A stretch of DNA of 64,000 bases from Phlyctochytrium arcticum (GCA_025602905.1 JAHLKI010000006.1:1054001-1118000), one strand, 5' to 3'; shown: positions 14,634 through 26,750, numbered from the stretch's first letter. Program-made: numbers and translations. Notes: generated from the sequence alone by a model not told the origin.

Positions 14634-16645
14634 ATGGACAACAGTAGCACCGACGACGACCTGCTCTTCCGCTCTTTCTTGAACGAAGACTTTTTGGGCA
14701 CACCTTTGCAGGACGGTACAGAATCTCAAGCTTCAACCTTTGGAGCAGCAGACTGCCTTTTCCCAGCTGCCGGCAACGCTCTCCAGAACGAACAAAGCTT
14801 TATAGACCACTTCTCAAATACAACAAGCTCTCCCTCCCTATCCGCCAGCTCGGCGCAGACGCCTCCGACTTTCGTAGCCCCGCCATTCTCACCTCCCCCT
14901 TCCTCTGAAGACGAGCGCAAAGAACCATCCCACTCACAACCACAGGGAAATGGATCACCGCAAAACCTGGAGCCATTGCAGTTCCCCAACTTAGCTGAAC
15001 TCGCACAACTTTTTGTTGCAACTGGCACAAATCAGTTGATGGTCCCAACAGCCGAGTCATCCAGTAGTTCGCCTGTATCTTTTCCGGACGACGATTACTT
15101 TTCTCAGCTGCTCAATGCTTCCCCACCACAGGCGCCGGCTGTCAGCTCTGCCCCTATAAGCCCTCTGCGGAAATTGGCGTCAGACTTTAATTTTAGTCCT
15201 GTCAAAATCGAACAGCCCATACTTCCCAGGATACCCTGTGCAGTGACGGCACCTCGGCTCTTGCCAAAGCCTCTCTCGCCCGGTGTCAACTATCACACAG
15301 TGTCAGTCACGCCAAAACCATCTGATTCCAAACTTTCGTCAAGTCATTCGGCCGACCTTGCCCGTCAGGCAGAACAATTGGACCCTTCCCTAGATAAGCG
15401 CGCGCAAAGACTTATCAAGAATAGGGCGGCAGCTCTCGAATCGCGAAAGCGGAAACGGGAGCAGCAGCAGAATCTCGAAACCCAAGTCGATCAGCTTCAT
15501 TCCGAAAATACCCTTCTCAAGCAGCGTGTCAGTGAATTAGAACGTATCGCTACATGCCTTACCCAGGAGAACGCTAGTTTAAAGAGTCGAGTCAACAACA
15601 CCTGCTCTAGATGTGCGGCCGCTGTCACGGATACAAATGATTTTTTTTCAAAACCCTTCTTCAATGAGTTGGGAAAGCCACTGGAGGAGTTGAACAAGCG
15701 ATCTGCTGGTGTACTCATGATGGTAGGCAAAGCTCTACAAAGGTTTTGCTACGACATATATACTAATGTCATTCGTCTCAGACGTTCTTTCTGTCGTTTG
15801 CGGTCGTTCTATTTCCTCGCATGTTGTTGCCAGCTCCTCATATTGGAGGACATATTTCTGGGAAAGTCTATTCAGATCTATCCACTCACAAGCATCAGGA
15901 AAATTTGCTCCTCGACGCTCCGCCTTCCATCTTGTACTTTCCTGGTTCTGCCGTTCCGGAGGCACAGGCCCCCATTTCGTCAGACCAATCCCCAACTTAC
16001 TTGCCACCTGCGACCCCTCATGTGGAGAGCTGCCGTGCCATTCCGCTCAATGAACGTTTCAGTGATATGCTGGAAATGATGTCGGGAGGGATCGCTGAAG
16101 CTGACGGGGCAAGAAAGGATTTTGATCAATTGAAGGATTTGTTTGCCCACACAAGCGACCTGATTGTCCAAAATGACCCCCAGCCTCCGGCTCGCCCAAA
16201 GGTCATGGTGACGCGGGACCAATTCAAGGAAGAGCGACTCGCACGAAGAGTATATCATAACAGTATCATCGAACAGACCCAATCATCTCATACAAATACT
16301 CAACCGTTACAGCATCAGCCATCTCATTTTCAAGCAAATACACCTATACCCGCTATCCCCCTCTCAACAACGAGCAACATTCATTTACTACCATACCGCA
16401 AACCGGCAGCACCCGCGACGACGCCATATCAGGAACCCCGTGCGTGTCATGGGACGGAACATCATCCCCGCTTATCCCTCATAGCCAATCTCCCGGCATC
16501 GTATGGGCCTTTCGCTCCCCATCCGTCACCTGCCCCCTCCTACGATGACCGCCAGCAGGTGGCAAGTAGGGGCGGTTTTTTGCAGCTTGATCTCCAGGTT
16601 GTGGACGCAAAGTGGGTGAGATGGGCTGTGGCACCCAATTCTTGA
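14634..16645 (+). CDS. bZIP transcription factor with a predicted transmembrane anchor (CREB3/ATF6-like layout)
   Basis: Two exons, 14634-15722 and 15782-16645, giving 650 aa. The intron (GTAGGC..CTCAG) keeps phase. The N-terminus is acidic and Ser/Pro-rich, as in activation domains. The basic region (KRAQRLIKNRAAALESRKRK) begins near residue 255, with the N-x3-A and S/R-K residues of bZIP DNA contacts, followed by a leucine zipper. About 60 residues later the two exons join inside a hydrophobic stretch, SAGVLMM plus TFFLSFAVVLFP (residues about 358-376), flanked by charged residues, which I read as one membrane helix. The roughly 270 residues after it are Pro/Ser/His-rich and include RLARRVYH, a possible site-1 protease region. 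CREB3/ATF6 proteins have this order and are released from the ER or Golgi membrane by proteolysis; whether this one is, is inference. The hydrophobic segment exists only if the intron is removed. Confidence 0.88.
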
Positions 16646-16821
16646 GCGTGTCTGGCTGCGAATCTATTTTATTGTACATTATTTGCTTCATTTTCGATGT
16701 CTACGAAAGGGGATCCTTCCTGCATTGAAGGCGACTGTAGCCTTTTCTTGGCCTTTTCTTGGCGCAATTTTGTTTGAATATATAATGCTATGTCTCTAGA
16801 GTATCTGCGATGGTCTAGATT

Positions 16822-18324
16822 CTAATTGCCAGTGTAAACTGGTGCGCGTTTCTCCTTAAAAGCCGCCAGACCTGGAATGCTATATCAGGAATGCGTTGGA
16901 AAGGCAATACAGGACGAAGAGATACTACCTTCAAGCCGATCCTTGGTGGGTATAACCTGAGCGTAACATGTTTGCTCAAAAGCCAATCCAGAGGACCTAA
17001 GTTTGTTGGATTAGCAATGAAAAATGTTGGGGTTGAGAAAGGATTGACAATGGGCTCATACAGGTCAAGTTGAGATCCCTTGTCGATAGCCAATTTGGCC
17101 ATTCTGATCGCTACCGGACCTAAAACGAAAAAATAAAATAAAAAAATTCTAAGTTTGGAATGGTTGCAAGATGAACCACCAAAGACGCACCTTTGTCGAC
17201 AATTTTCCGAGCCAGCTCGAGGGCCTTCTCGTATGCCGATCCGTCGGTAGCCTCATTGACCAGACCTTTGCGGTGCAGTTCAGACTACATGTCCGGCTCA
17301 TTATGATTGTACACAAGCTTTACCGATTTCCGCTGCCTCCTTTGCATTCAGCTTCTGGGCCGTGAAGATCAATTGCTTGGCCCGAGGAATTCCGATCAAA
17401 CGAGGAAGACGCTGTGTACCCCCGGCACTATCGTAAAGGGTTATCGTCTGTCCAAAGCATATGGTAACTGAATAGACATGGGATGTACCCTGGAATAATA
17501 GCCAATGCCGTCTCTGGCAAACCGAGCTTTGCACCTGGGCCTACCACCCACTTTTATGAGTCTACGTCTGAGGTGACAATCTGAGCATAAACAAACCAGC
17601 CAGACGCAGATCAGTAGCCAAGGCCATTTCCAGGCCACCACCCAGTGCTGCTCCATCAATTGCCGCAATGGTTGGCACTGGCAAAGACTGTGACAAATTG
17701 CATTGAGTATCCAGGACAAAGCGCCGGCCCCCAATGCCAATTGACAAACCTCGAGATTTCCAAAGTTGCTTCGCAATGAATGAACAAAGGCGGCCACCTC
17801 TGGGGGTGACATTGTTGTGCGTTCCTAGTCGATCAAATGTTTATCAACATTGGATTTCTGCTGTTCAAACTGATCTCGTGTCAAGTACCTTCAAATCAGC
17901 ACCGGCACAGAATACCCGGTCAACAAGACTTCGAACAATCACAACACGGACGCTCCTACATAAAACAGTAAATGATATGATCACCGATGATTGCCGATCT
18001 GGTGCACCCACTCGTCAAATCGCAAACCCTCCAAGGCGCTAGCAAATTGCTGCATAAAGACTCGTCCCAGCGCATTTTTGGACGCGGGGCGATTAAGATT
18101 GAGTACAGCGATACCTATTTTGTAGTGTCATTATGCATTCTTGAAAGATGTTGCGAGGTGTAGGACCCACCTTTATCTTGCGCTTCGAGCCTTTCGACAA
18201 AGCACTCCCTGTCGGAGTGAGTGCTCACAGTGCGAACCAGAGATCGAGTTGCTGGCGCAAGAACGAGCCGGCCCTTGAGAGTGAATGCGCGGGGACTATA
18301 AGCTGCTATTCTGGTAAAAGACAT
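16822..18324 (-). CDS. AUH: Mitochondrial enoyl-CoA hydratase, methylglutaconyl-CoA hydratase (AUH) type
   Basis: Probable 3-methylglutaconyl-CoA hydratase of mitochondrial leucine degradation. Eleven exons: 18324-18171, 18114-18012, 17955-17889, 17824-17750, 17687-17597, 17540-17489, 17427-17324, 17265-17191, 17119-17062, 16996-16929, 16871-16822, giving 298 aa; every junction keeps phase. The first about 40 residues are rich in Arg/Ser/Ala without acids, a likely mitochondrial presequence. Crotonase features: [10 protein letters not shown] (oxyanion hole), [13 protein letters not shown] and [19 protein letters not shown]. The C-terminus, [20 protein letters not shown], is very close to the AUH subfamily as I recall it. 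It is convergent with the bZIP gene (175 bp between stops) and divergent from MCY1 (130 bp between start codons). Confidence 0.95.
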
Positions 18325-18454
18325 GTTTGCAATCGTCGTGATGTGATGGGGAAGCGCGCAGGGTGAAGGTGTCAAAATGTTGGCTCGCTCCCAAAAGTCC
18401 ACCCCGCTCGTGGTGTTGCACAAAGCTCCCAAGGTCTGAAAGCTCTGCTCAAAA
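18325..18454. promoter_or_regulatory. 130-bp shared intergenic region between divergent AUH and MCY1
   Basis: Only 130 bp separate the two start codons, so any core promoters and 5' untranslated regions must share this stretch. No clear TATA box is visible. Shared regulation is inferred from spacing only. Confidence 0.5.
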
Positions 18455-19812
18455 ATGCATTCCGACGCACGGTTGGCACTAGTGGGAGCTCTTGCGGGAG
18501 CAACTCTAGCAACCCTTTCACTCCTGGTTCTCTTCCGATATTCCCCCAGCAATCTCCGGCGTCGATCTAAGGCGCCGGCCTCTGAACCGCCGGTCGACAG
18601 CACACCGACCTACCGCCAGGGAGTAGAAAGTCTGATAGGCAACACTCCCCTCTTTCAAATCCGCTCTCTTTCCGCCGCAACCGGCTGTATCATCCTCGCA
18701 AAAGCAGAGTTTCTCAATGTGGGCGGAAGCACCAAAGATCGAGTGGCATTGTCAGTGATCTGCGGGGCCGAAAAGGCTGGCCTCATTCAACCAGGACGGG
18801 GCGATACATTGTTTGAAGGGACAGTAGGAAGCACTGGTATCTCTTTGGCCGTCATTGCCAAGGCGAAGGGGTACAAATGCCACATTGTTATGCCAGGTTT
18901 GTCACCAGCACCTTGTGGATAACAGAGCCGCAATGGGACTGATGAATGGTGGACCTAGATGACCAAGCAAAGGAAAAGTATGCTCTTTTGGAGCGACTGG
19001 ATGCCACAGTCGAAAAAGTTCGCCCAGTTTCCATCGTCGACAAGAACCATTTCGTCAATCTCGCGCGCAAGCGTGCAGAAGAGATGAATATCAAAGCCGA
19101 TCTCGAAGGCTCTGGACCTCGGGGTTTCTTCTGCGACCAGTTTGAAAACTTGGCAAACTATCAGGTTCATTACCAGACCACGGGACCTGAGATATACGAG
19201 CAAACCAAGGGCAAGCTGGATGCCGTTGTGCTTGGTGCGGGCACTGGGGGGACCTTGGCAGGAGTGGTCCATTACTTGCGACCACTTCTTCCAAATTTGG
19301 CAGCCGTGCTCGCCGATCCGTCGGGCTCTGGCTTATATCACAAGGTGAAGCACGGAGTCATGTATTCACCACTGGAGGCTGAGGGCACTCGGCGCCGGCA
19401 TCAAGTTGACACTGTTGTGGAAGGCGTGGGAATTAATCGCTTGACGAGGAATTTTGAAAAGGTGGCAAAAGGATGGCTGAATGATGCAGTACGCGTGACG
19501 GATCAGGAAGCAGTTGAAATGTCGAGATACTTGGTCAAGAAGGACGGCTTGTTCGTGGGGAGTTCGTCGGCCGTCAACTGTGTCGCTGCTGTCCGAGTTG
19601 CACGCGCTTTAGGACCGGTGAGTGATTTAATTGACTGTTGATCCATGTGTTGAGGCGCTTATACTCTGTAGGGTCATACAATAGTGACGATGATCAATGA
19701 TCACGGTACACGGCACTTGACAAAGTTTTGGGATGATGAGTATATGGAAAGGGAAGGGCTGACACCAGTAGCGCAAGATTTGGAATTTTTAGATGAACCA
19801 CCTACTGCATGA
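18455..19812 (+). CDS. MCY1: Membrane-anchored cysteine synthase-like PLP enzyme (MCY1/cys12 type)
   Basis: Fold-type II PLP enzyme of the cysteine synthase/cystathionine beta-synthase family. Exons 18455-18896, 18959-19617 and 19672-19812, giving 413 aa. The N-terminus has one hydrophobic helix (LALVGALAGATLATLSLLVLF, about residues 7-27) followed by basic residues, as in the fungal mitochondrial outer-membrane MCY1 group. The PLP lysine lies in GGSTKDR (the CysK group has S-x-KDR), the substrate loop is GTVGSTG and the PLP phosphate loop is GAGTGGT. The last exon restores a tail found in this subfamily (GHTIVTMINDHGTRHLTKFW). True cysteine synthase activity of this subfamily is uncertain, so the substrate is an inference. 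Confidence 0.9.
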
Positions 19813-20659
19813 TTTACGTGATCCTATACATTCGCATTGTACATCAGAGAAACGATATTTAACAAATTTCTGTCATCTCGCATGATTATGGCGTTCCCAA
19901 ATCTTTCGCTTTATTTTGATGTTGCGAGATTATTTGACTATTCAATTTTCATAGGCTTGTAACATGTATTACCATGATGGTTTGACCCAAAGATCGGACC
20001 GGATTGAATTTTCCTACTGTTCGCAACTCCTGACAGCTTTACCGACATAAATATTCCTTTTCGGTTCTTCTTTTTTTAATCGTTGCTATGAGAACATAAT
20101 TAATGACAGAGCTCCAATATGTTATTGTCTTTGAAATTAGTATCAAGTCGTTGGTTTCCCACCTCTATCACGAATCACGATACGGTAATGACCAGGTTTG
20201 GGTACATGCTGCGCCAACCACGATTTTTCCCATGATCCACTTTCGGCGAAATGAATGCACGGATGGATGTCTTGGTCCCTTAGATGTGCCACAGTCATTC
20301 CGCATAGCAGCATTGCCCCCTCCGTCTGTTACTACTCGTTCGGATTTGCCCTCGCCTACGAATGTCAAAATTTGGAAAACCACAAGGCGTTTGTGCAGTT
20401 GTTTGTAACGCATATTTGTTCGATCAGCCAGACGATTCTGTTGAATTGCATTTATAACCTAGGAGTAGGTCCAAACACATACACCAACGCATGCTTAAAA
20501 ACATGCGGCTCATATGTTCTTTGTCGCCAGGTATAAACTTTGGTCGGACACTGCTGTCTGGTAAAGATCACCAAGAGAAAAAATATCATTAAAGCAGAAT
20601 GTCCCGGTATCTATCTGATGGTGGACGAAATGTGCAAGAGCAAGTTATTAATCTGATAC
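19813..20659. other. Intergenic, convergent gene ends
   Basis: About 850 bp between the stop codons of MCY1 (+) and GGT (-). It is AT-rich and presumably holds both 3' untranslated regions. The short open frames here show no splice logic or recognisable motif, and no repeat was seen. Confidence 0.6.
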
Positions 20660-23215
20660 TCAATATCCAGAAGCGGCCCCCTCTTTTCGCCAGTCGCCTG
20701 CGGCTAGAAAACGGGGAAAAAGTCAACCCATCAAAATACAAAAGTGACTGGAATCGCGAAAATCACCTTTGATTGTTCCGTCTTCATACCGACGGATCAG
20801 CTCTACTCCACTTAGATAAAACTTCTCAGGTAAAATAGTCACATTATGTCCCCGGGCCTGTAATTCAGAAATAATGTTTGGATCTGTGTTCCATTCTGCC
20901 GCAATCTGTAACAAACCAGTCTTTCAATTAATGGAAACGGCAAATCGGGTTAATCAAAACTTACAATGTTTGGCAGCAGCTGGTGATGTAAACGGGGATG
21001 CGCCAAAGCGGTTGCTGGGTCTGCGTTGTAGTCCAGCATGTCCGAGAGGGCTTGCACTGTTGCGGTGATGATACGGGAGCCTCCACTAGCACCAATCACA
21101 TGAGTGACCTTTCCGTTCCGTTCGACAATGGTAGGAACACTTGAAGACAGAGGCCGTTTACCGGGTTCTACAAGAAAATTTGAAAAATCAGGCTTAAAGC
21201 GCGACAATATCAAGCCTAGACGTACGAATAAAGTTGTATGGCGATGGTTCAAGCCCAAACGCATTCGGTACACCTGGTATCGAGAAGTCGTCCATCTCGT
21301 CATTGAGAATAATACCGGTCTCTTGGTCCATGATCTGACCACCAAACAATAGGTTGACCGTGCAAGTCATGCTGACAGCCTCACCCTCTTCTGAGAGGAC
21401 TGATACGTGCATCTGTGTGAAAACAATGCAGGTCAGTGTAAGTTCATAGACTGACACGAAACACAGCCTACAAACCGTGCCATGGTCTTCCACCATGCTA
21501 AAAGGCATTTTGTAGTGATCGGGCTCAAAAGTTTTTGAGTCAGAAATGTTCTGACGAATCTGGTAGGCAGTCTGTTTCTCCATGAAAAGTTTAGAGATCT
21601 GAGTGATATTGGTGTAAATTGTATCCACGGGGTCGCCATAGTATCCTCGCTGCGCAAAGGCGTGCTTATATGACTCAATCAGCCTGACGAAATAACAGAT
21701 CAGCACACTGTACACTTCAAGGCTTGCGTTTTATATACCGATGAACATTGGTAGGGGACCGTCCCTCACCCTGTAAATTATAGCCTTCCATGATATTCAG
21801 TACGGAAAGCAACACGGGCCCACTGGTTGGAGGAGGAGCAGTAATAACTTTCTGGCCATGGTACCAGCCCTCAACGGTATCCTGAATAGTTGCATTGTAT
21901 TCCTTCAAGTCGTTTAGGGTTATAATCCCCCCATCAGCTCGAGCGGTCTTGACCATACTCTCTGCGATTCGGCCCTGAAGACGACAATTGCTAAGACTTT
22001 ATCGGGGGTGATATTTCCAACACGACTCTAAGCGACTGACCTCGTAAAATGCGGAAGGTCCCACGTCGGCAATCTCTTGCAGTGTCTTCCCGTAATTCAC
22101 ACGCTTTAAAATCTGACCCTTTTCCAAGATTTTGCCATCGGGGGCAAAAATCTCGCGAAATGCCGTATTGTTTAGCATGAGATCAGGGACATAATTCATG
22201 CGAGACACCAGAGTATCGCTCACAACAAATCCGTCCATGCAAAGTTTGATAGAGTCTAAAAAGAGCTCAGACCAGGGCAACTTCCCGTACAATTTGTGGG
22301 CAGTCTCAAATCCACGGATCTCGCCTCTGCAGGAATTGTTAGAGGACCTAAATAGATCAAATAAAGAATACTTACGGTACGCCAAACCCAGTCCCCCCAA
22401 ATTGTGCCTTTTTTGGATCTTTGACGTACATGTCGAATGTACTGGCCGCGGGAGCCTTTTCCCGAAAGTCCACAAACTTTGAGTCGCCATTTTTGTCTCG
22501 AATGACCATAAAGCCGCCCCCGCCAATACCACTACTGTACATATTCGTGACCCCCGAGCAAATAGCCGTCCCAATGGCCGCATCAACCGCGGATCCACCT
22601 TTCTTGAGCAGCGAAGCACCTATGTCGCTGCAGAGGACATTCTCGGAAGCGACGGCGGCCTTGTTTACCGATATCGAACCTGTGTTATGAGATTCATTTG
22701 TAGAATAAGTGCGTGAGTGCACTGCAACAATTGATTGAATGGGCAAGATGGTAGGATAAGGATTAACAAAAAGCCCGAGATAAGGCCAAAACAAGTAAAC
22801 AACACAAGCATAGGGCGTTTTGCTGATAAGTACCTGGATGAGGTTGTATTCTGTCCTTCTGCACAAGGTGGGTTACCGTGCCGAGTCCTGGTTGCAAAAT
22901 CGTGATAAATCATACGAAAATTCAACTGAGATGCGACCTTCTGTTCTACCTACCCGCAATCAAGACAATGGCGAAGAGAACAGCACGCCCCGCCTTGGAT
23001 GTAGCGACTCTTGTAACCTTCTGTTGTATTGTCCCCCCAGATCCGGCTTGGTCTCGTAATGGCCGATTCTCATCAGGTTGATCCCAGGAGTCCCGATTAA
23101 TAGGGACATACTGTGACGGACTCTGCCAGTTAACAATCAATGCATATTCTAGCTTTATACTTGTCTGTATACTTGAACTACGCACCGTGGAGCGGGCAGC
23201 TGATAAACTTGCCAT
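20660..23215 (-). CDS. GGT: Gamma-glutamyltransferase, type II membrane protein
   Basis: Cleaves and transfers the gamma-glutamyl group of glutathione. Eleven exons: 23215-23186, 23110-22954, 22887-22834, 22721-22376, 22326-22041, 21974-21739, 21683-21476, 21412-21226, 21167-20965, 20905-20767, 20703-20660, giving 629 aa with all phases consistent. An N-terminal cytosolic part is followed by one anchor helix (AVLFAIVLIAGLGTVTHLV), assembled across exons 2-3. Large-subunit motifs include AAVASENVLCSDIG, SSGIGGGGF and GVPGEIRGFETAH. The autoprocessing and nucleophile Thr is in EDHGT|MHVSVLSEEGEAVS, with an intron exactly after that Thr; NLLFGGQIMD and NEMDDFSIPG follow. The last 44-nt exon gives the family tail GDWRKEGAASGY. 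The first three exons are the least certain. Confidence 0.93.
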
Positions 23216-23370
23216 TGCGGAGGACCTGCAAGGAAGGATTGCAGAGGTAAAAGTGAGGAGGACCAAAGGAAGATATTGTATGGGTCGCCCACTTCAACCT
23301 GCCACCTTTCACGGACGAAGGATTGAACAATCTGCCAAGAATGCCCAACCTTCACGACAAATTATGAACG

Positions 23371-23462
23371 GACATCGCCGACGCGGCGGCTGCCAAATCT
23401 CCACCACCAATCTCCACCCCCTGACTCATACCTGCCTCTCACAAAGTGTTTGCACAGCCACT
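23371..23462 (+). repeat. Left terminal inverted repeat of the MULE
   Basis: Matches the reverse complement of 26653-26750 over almost its full length. The first about 20 bases are GC-rich and more divergent than the rest. Confidence 0.85.
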
Positions 23463-23717
23463 CGTCCTCACCTCTTTTGTGACAGCTTTTGTGAACCTGC
23501 TTGTGAACAGCTTCTGAAGCAGCTTGTGAACAAACTTGTGAGGAAGCTCATAGAGACAGGACCCTTGTGGGAACTTTTGATGAGGTCGACAGACGATCTC
23601 ATGTAATAGCGGAAGACATGTATATTGGAAAGATAAAACGGACTTTATGTGATAGCAAACAACAAATTTATAAGATAGGCAAGATCTTGGAAGAAGAGTG
23701 AAAATTTGAACCGATAA

Positions 23718-26543
23718 TTACTTTCTCAATGGGCATTTCCAATAAGTGTGGGAGGCCGAACCGCAGCCACTACATTTCCTTACGGCTCGGACTATGGGTA
23801 GTGGAACTAGGGGCAGTGATGTCTCCGGTGAACTACCGGGGGTTGCAGTCTCCAAAGCCGCGGCTGGGCTGGCCATGTCCGTGTCGGAGAGGAAATCATC
23901 CGAGTACACTTGGGTTTCTAAAAAGGCAATAGGGCACTGCGAACGGTCATGCCCGCGCTCGTGACACACCCCACATTGCTGCTGACTCGCAAGCAATTGG
24001 CTTTCAGCAATTTCTGCCGTTGTCTTCGCGCGTTTGTTCCCACGCTTATGCGTGTTTTTCACCAAGCGACCAAGAGCCGGCTCGCGCACCTCCGAACCTG
24101 CGGCAACCGGCGGCAGATGCCATCTTTCAATGAAGTCACTCATTTTCAGTCCACGATCCTGCTTCTGCATCTCCAATATTTCATGCGAACACGGCACACC
24201 CATGACAGTTCTATGCCATGAGGTACAGGGTTTCAGAACCAATGACCCTTCACTTAAAATAGTGTTAGGATCGTTTGCTTTGACAATTCTGTCAGCCTTG
24301 ATCCGCTCTTTATCCACCATGTGAAGGATATGTAAAGGGAGTCGCTTGTTGACATCCGCATAGAAAGGCTTAATCATGACAGTTGGTTTCGCTCGCTTCT
24401 TGCTCTTTTTCTTTTGGTTGGGATCGTCTTGAAGGAGAAAGCGATGTTGAATAAGGGCATCAGAGGTCGCTTCGGTTCGGTAATTGGCCATCTGTGCGGC
24501 GCATTTGTCTCTGATGGTTGTATAGAGGGTGTAGATGGTGGCATTAGCAGAACCATCATCTTTGATGGCATTCCAGTGCGCTCCTTCCACACGAGAAGTC
24601 ACAGTGGTATTCAAGTGCTGATGCTTGTCGATATAAATGCTGGACCAGTGTTGACGGAGCGGGAGCTTATTTTTTTCCAAATAGGCAATTGTTGCCTTAT
24701 CCACGTCTCTCTCCATCTGTTCCCAAAGTTCCTTGAACTCTTCTTCGGTGGTAGCATTTTCCAGTTCCTCCCAGGCCCTATAACAAAAGATTAGAACTAT
24801 CCCTAGGTACCGGTGTGAGAATTACAAAGCGCAGTAAAACTCACTCTTTGAAGATGGCAAATGCTTCTGCATCATGCTTTTTGTCAGCGTCAACAAAGTT
24901 CTTTTGGCAATTCTTTTTAATGTTTTGCCATAAATGCCATCCGCAAAGTATGATTTTTGTGTTGGGCCACCGACTCTTCACAGCTCCAACAAACGCAGTA
25001 TCGCAATCGATGACAACGACGGCTGGGGCTTTCGGGAGTGATGCTGTTATCCTGTCAATTGCAAGCTGGTAGTCTTCGGTGGTTTCGCCTGCCATTAGCA
25101 TGAACGCGCCCGAAAACGTGTGGTACGTGTTCGTTATTCCCGCGACGTGGAGAAGAGGTAACTTGTGCCGATTAGTCCAGTATGTGCAATCCATAATAAG
25201 CACATCACCAAACTTTGTCAAAAGCTCCGCCATGTATTGCTGTAGACGAGGAGTGTTACAACAAGCACAAATGAAGCTGCTGGCATGACAAACTCACATC
25301 CGTTTGAAAAAACAAGTGCGTGAGAACATTTTCCTCACTTTGAATCACATCAGTTACAACCCCTTGGTCAACAATTTCCGCAAGATGATCTAGGAGGGCT
25401 GCGAGGGGAGAGCGACCTTGCAGTATATCGTCCATTCTTTTCGCCTTCCGATTGCCGATTTCTTTAACAACAATCATGGGAGACGACGTATGGTCCTTGA
25501 TGGTCGCCATGATTTTACGCGGCTTAGTTCCTGCTTTGATCATGGTATCGATGTCGTGGGCAACAGAGCTGTTCTGAGTAAAGCGTCGCGCTTGAAACAT
25601 AGATCGCAAACCCTCCCTCGTCAATTGCGGATGACCGGTGTGAGTGCCCGCGCCAGAGCCGTTGCCGAAAATGATCGTCCACTCTCCCACAAGGCCGTCC
25701 TTGACTGCACCCTTCAGAATTGCCATATACGTGCAACCTGACTTTTTGCTTCCCTTGTTGCGCAGTGGAACGCCTTCGTCTTTTGGTCTATACTCCCCAT
25801 AGCATGCGCAGGGGCGCCACAATTTGTGCACTGGGGTGTTAGGCCCACCAACGCGCTTTTCTCTCAAGTTTGAAATGGCAAATCCGTTGTCCATAGCAAA
25901 CTGCTTCAAAGCAAAATCGGCTTCCTCAGATGTAGCGAATGGGCCCGAGGGCGGAGGTGGGGGAGTCCATGCTGCGCAAAAGATGTCTTATCATCGTATG
26001 AACCATTTCGTCTTCAATATTATCATACCATCGGAGGTTGGGGAATCTTGAAGTTCATCCATGACTACGTGATTGCCCAACTGACCGTTGTGTGCCGCGG
26101 CATCGCTGGAATTGCCATGTAAGCCGACCTCGGTAATGCCGATACTGGTATCTGCGCCTGCAATGAGGTACATTAGACTTAAATAAAGTGATAGGGAAAA
26201 AAATACATACCTTCGAATTGATGCACACACTCAGAATTGTTTTGGATTTCACTGGTCGGGCTCAATCCAGTAACAGTTTCTGCTGAACATAAACAATTGA
26301 TTTATGAGATTTCTGTAAGGATATATGAACTACTGAACGATATTTCAAGCTACCATCAGAGAGATCTGGACTGCCATGATCCACAGGTTGTACTACTCGC
26401 AAGGCCTTCTGCATCATAGTCGGCGTTACCTGCGTCAATGCCATCAATTCCGCGAACTTCTGGGCCATCATTCTGTTATTTTCCTCCATGAGCGCTTGCA
26501 TGGCCTTGAGGACATTTTCGGATGGAGGGTTGCTGCTGGACAT
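23718..26543 (-). CDS. MULE transposase with FAR1-like N-terminus and zinc knuckles
   Basis: Six exons: 26543-26354, 26279-26211, 26157-26029, 25971-25298, 25239-24845, 24777-23718, giving 838 aa with all phases consistent and no internal stop. An N-terminal Met-rich helix is followed by a FAR1/WRKY-GCM1-like DNA-binding region (CACYGEYRPKDEG, KKSGC, THTGHPQLT). The MULE catalytic domain follows, with the likely DDE acids in LIMDCTYWTNRH, VVVIDCDTAFVG and SRVEGAHW. A SWIM-like segment (HRTVMGVPCSHE) and two C-terminal zinc knuckles (CGVCHERGHDRSQC and CSGCGSASHTYWKC) complete it. The gene sits inside matching terminal inverted repeats, so the copy looks autonomous and recently active. Function is from family knowledge; activity is inference. 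Confidence 0.92.
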
Positions 26544-26652
26544 TTTTTATATTGGGCTACTAAAGAGTGTCGTTACTGTGAGGGGAGTGTTTGTGGGCAA
26601 GGAAGGGCAAAAATGGATCTGGGGCAACAATTGTCGGACTTTTGTCCGGGCA

Positions 26653-26750
26653 AGTGGCTGTGCAAACACTTTGTGAGAGGCAGGTATGAGTCAGGGGGTG
26701 GAGAAATAGGATTTTGGTGGTGGAGATTTGGCAGCCGCCGCCGACGCCTC
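26653..26750 (-). repeat. Right terminal inverted repeat of the MULE
   Basis: Reverse-complement partner of 23371-23462, with a roughly 6-9 bp insertion relative to it in the middle. Confidence 0.85.

Larger units (their letters stand above)
23371..26750. mobile_element. Mutator-like (MULE) DNA transposon with terminal inverted repeats
   Basis: Inverted repeats of about 92 bp (23371-23462) and 98 bp (26653-26750) bracket a transposase gene. Both, read inward, contain GCGGCTGCCAAATCTCC, then CCCCCTGACTCATACC and CACAAAGTGTTTGCACAG, with a few substitutions and a small insertion in the right copy. Just inside the left repeat (23475-23550) are short repeated TTGTGAAC words, as in MULE subterminal regions. 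I could not find a convincing 8-10 bp target duplication, so the outermost base at each end is uncertain. The left end lies about 155 bp upstream of the GGT start codon. Confidence 0.88.

Noticed and set aside
15723..16079. Alternative bZIP C-terminus reading through the intron
   Set aside because: GT..AG ends and phase support splicing, and the spliced frame stays open 190 codons further.
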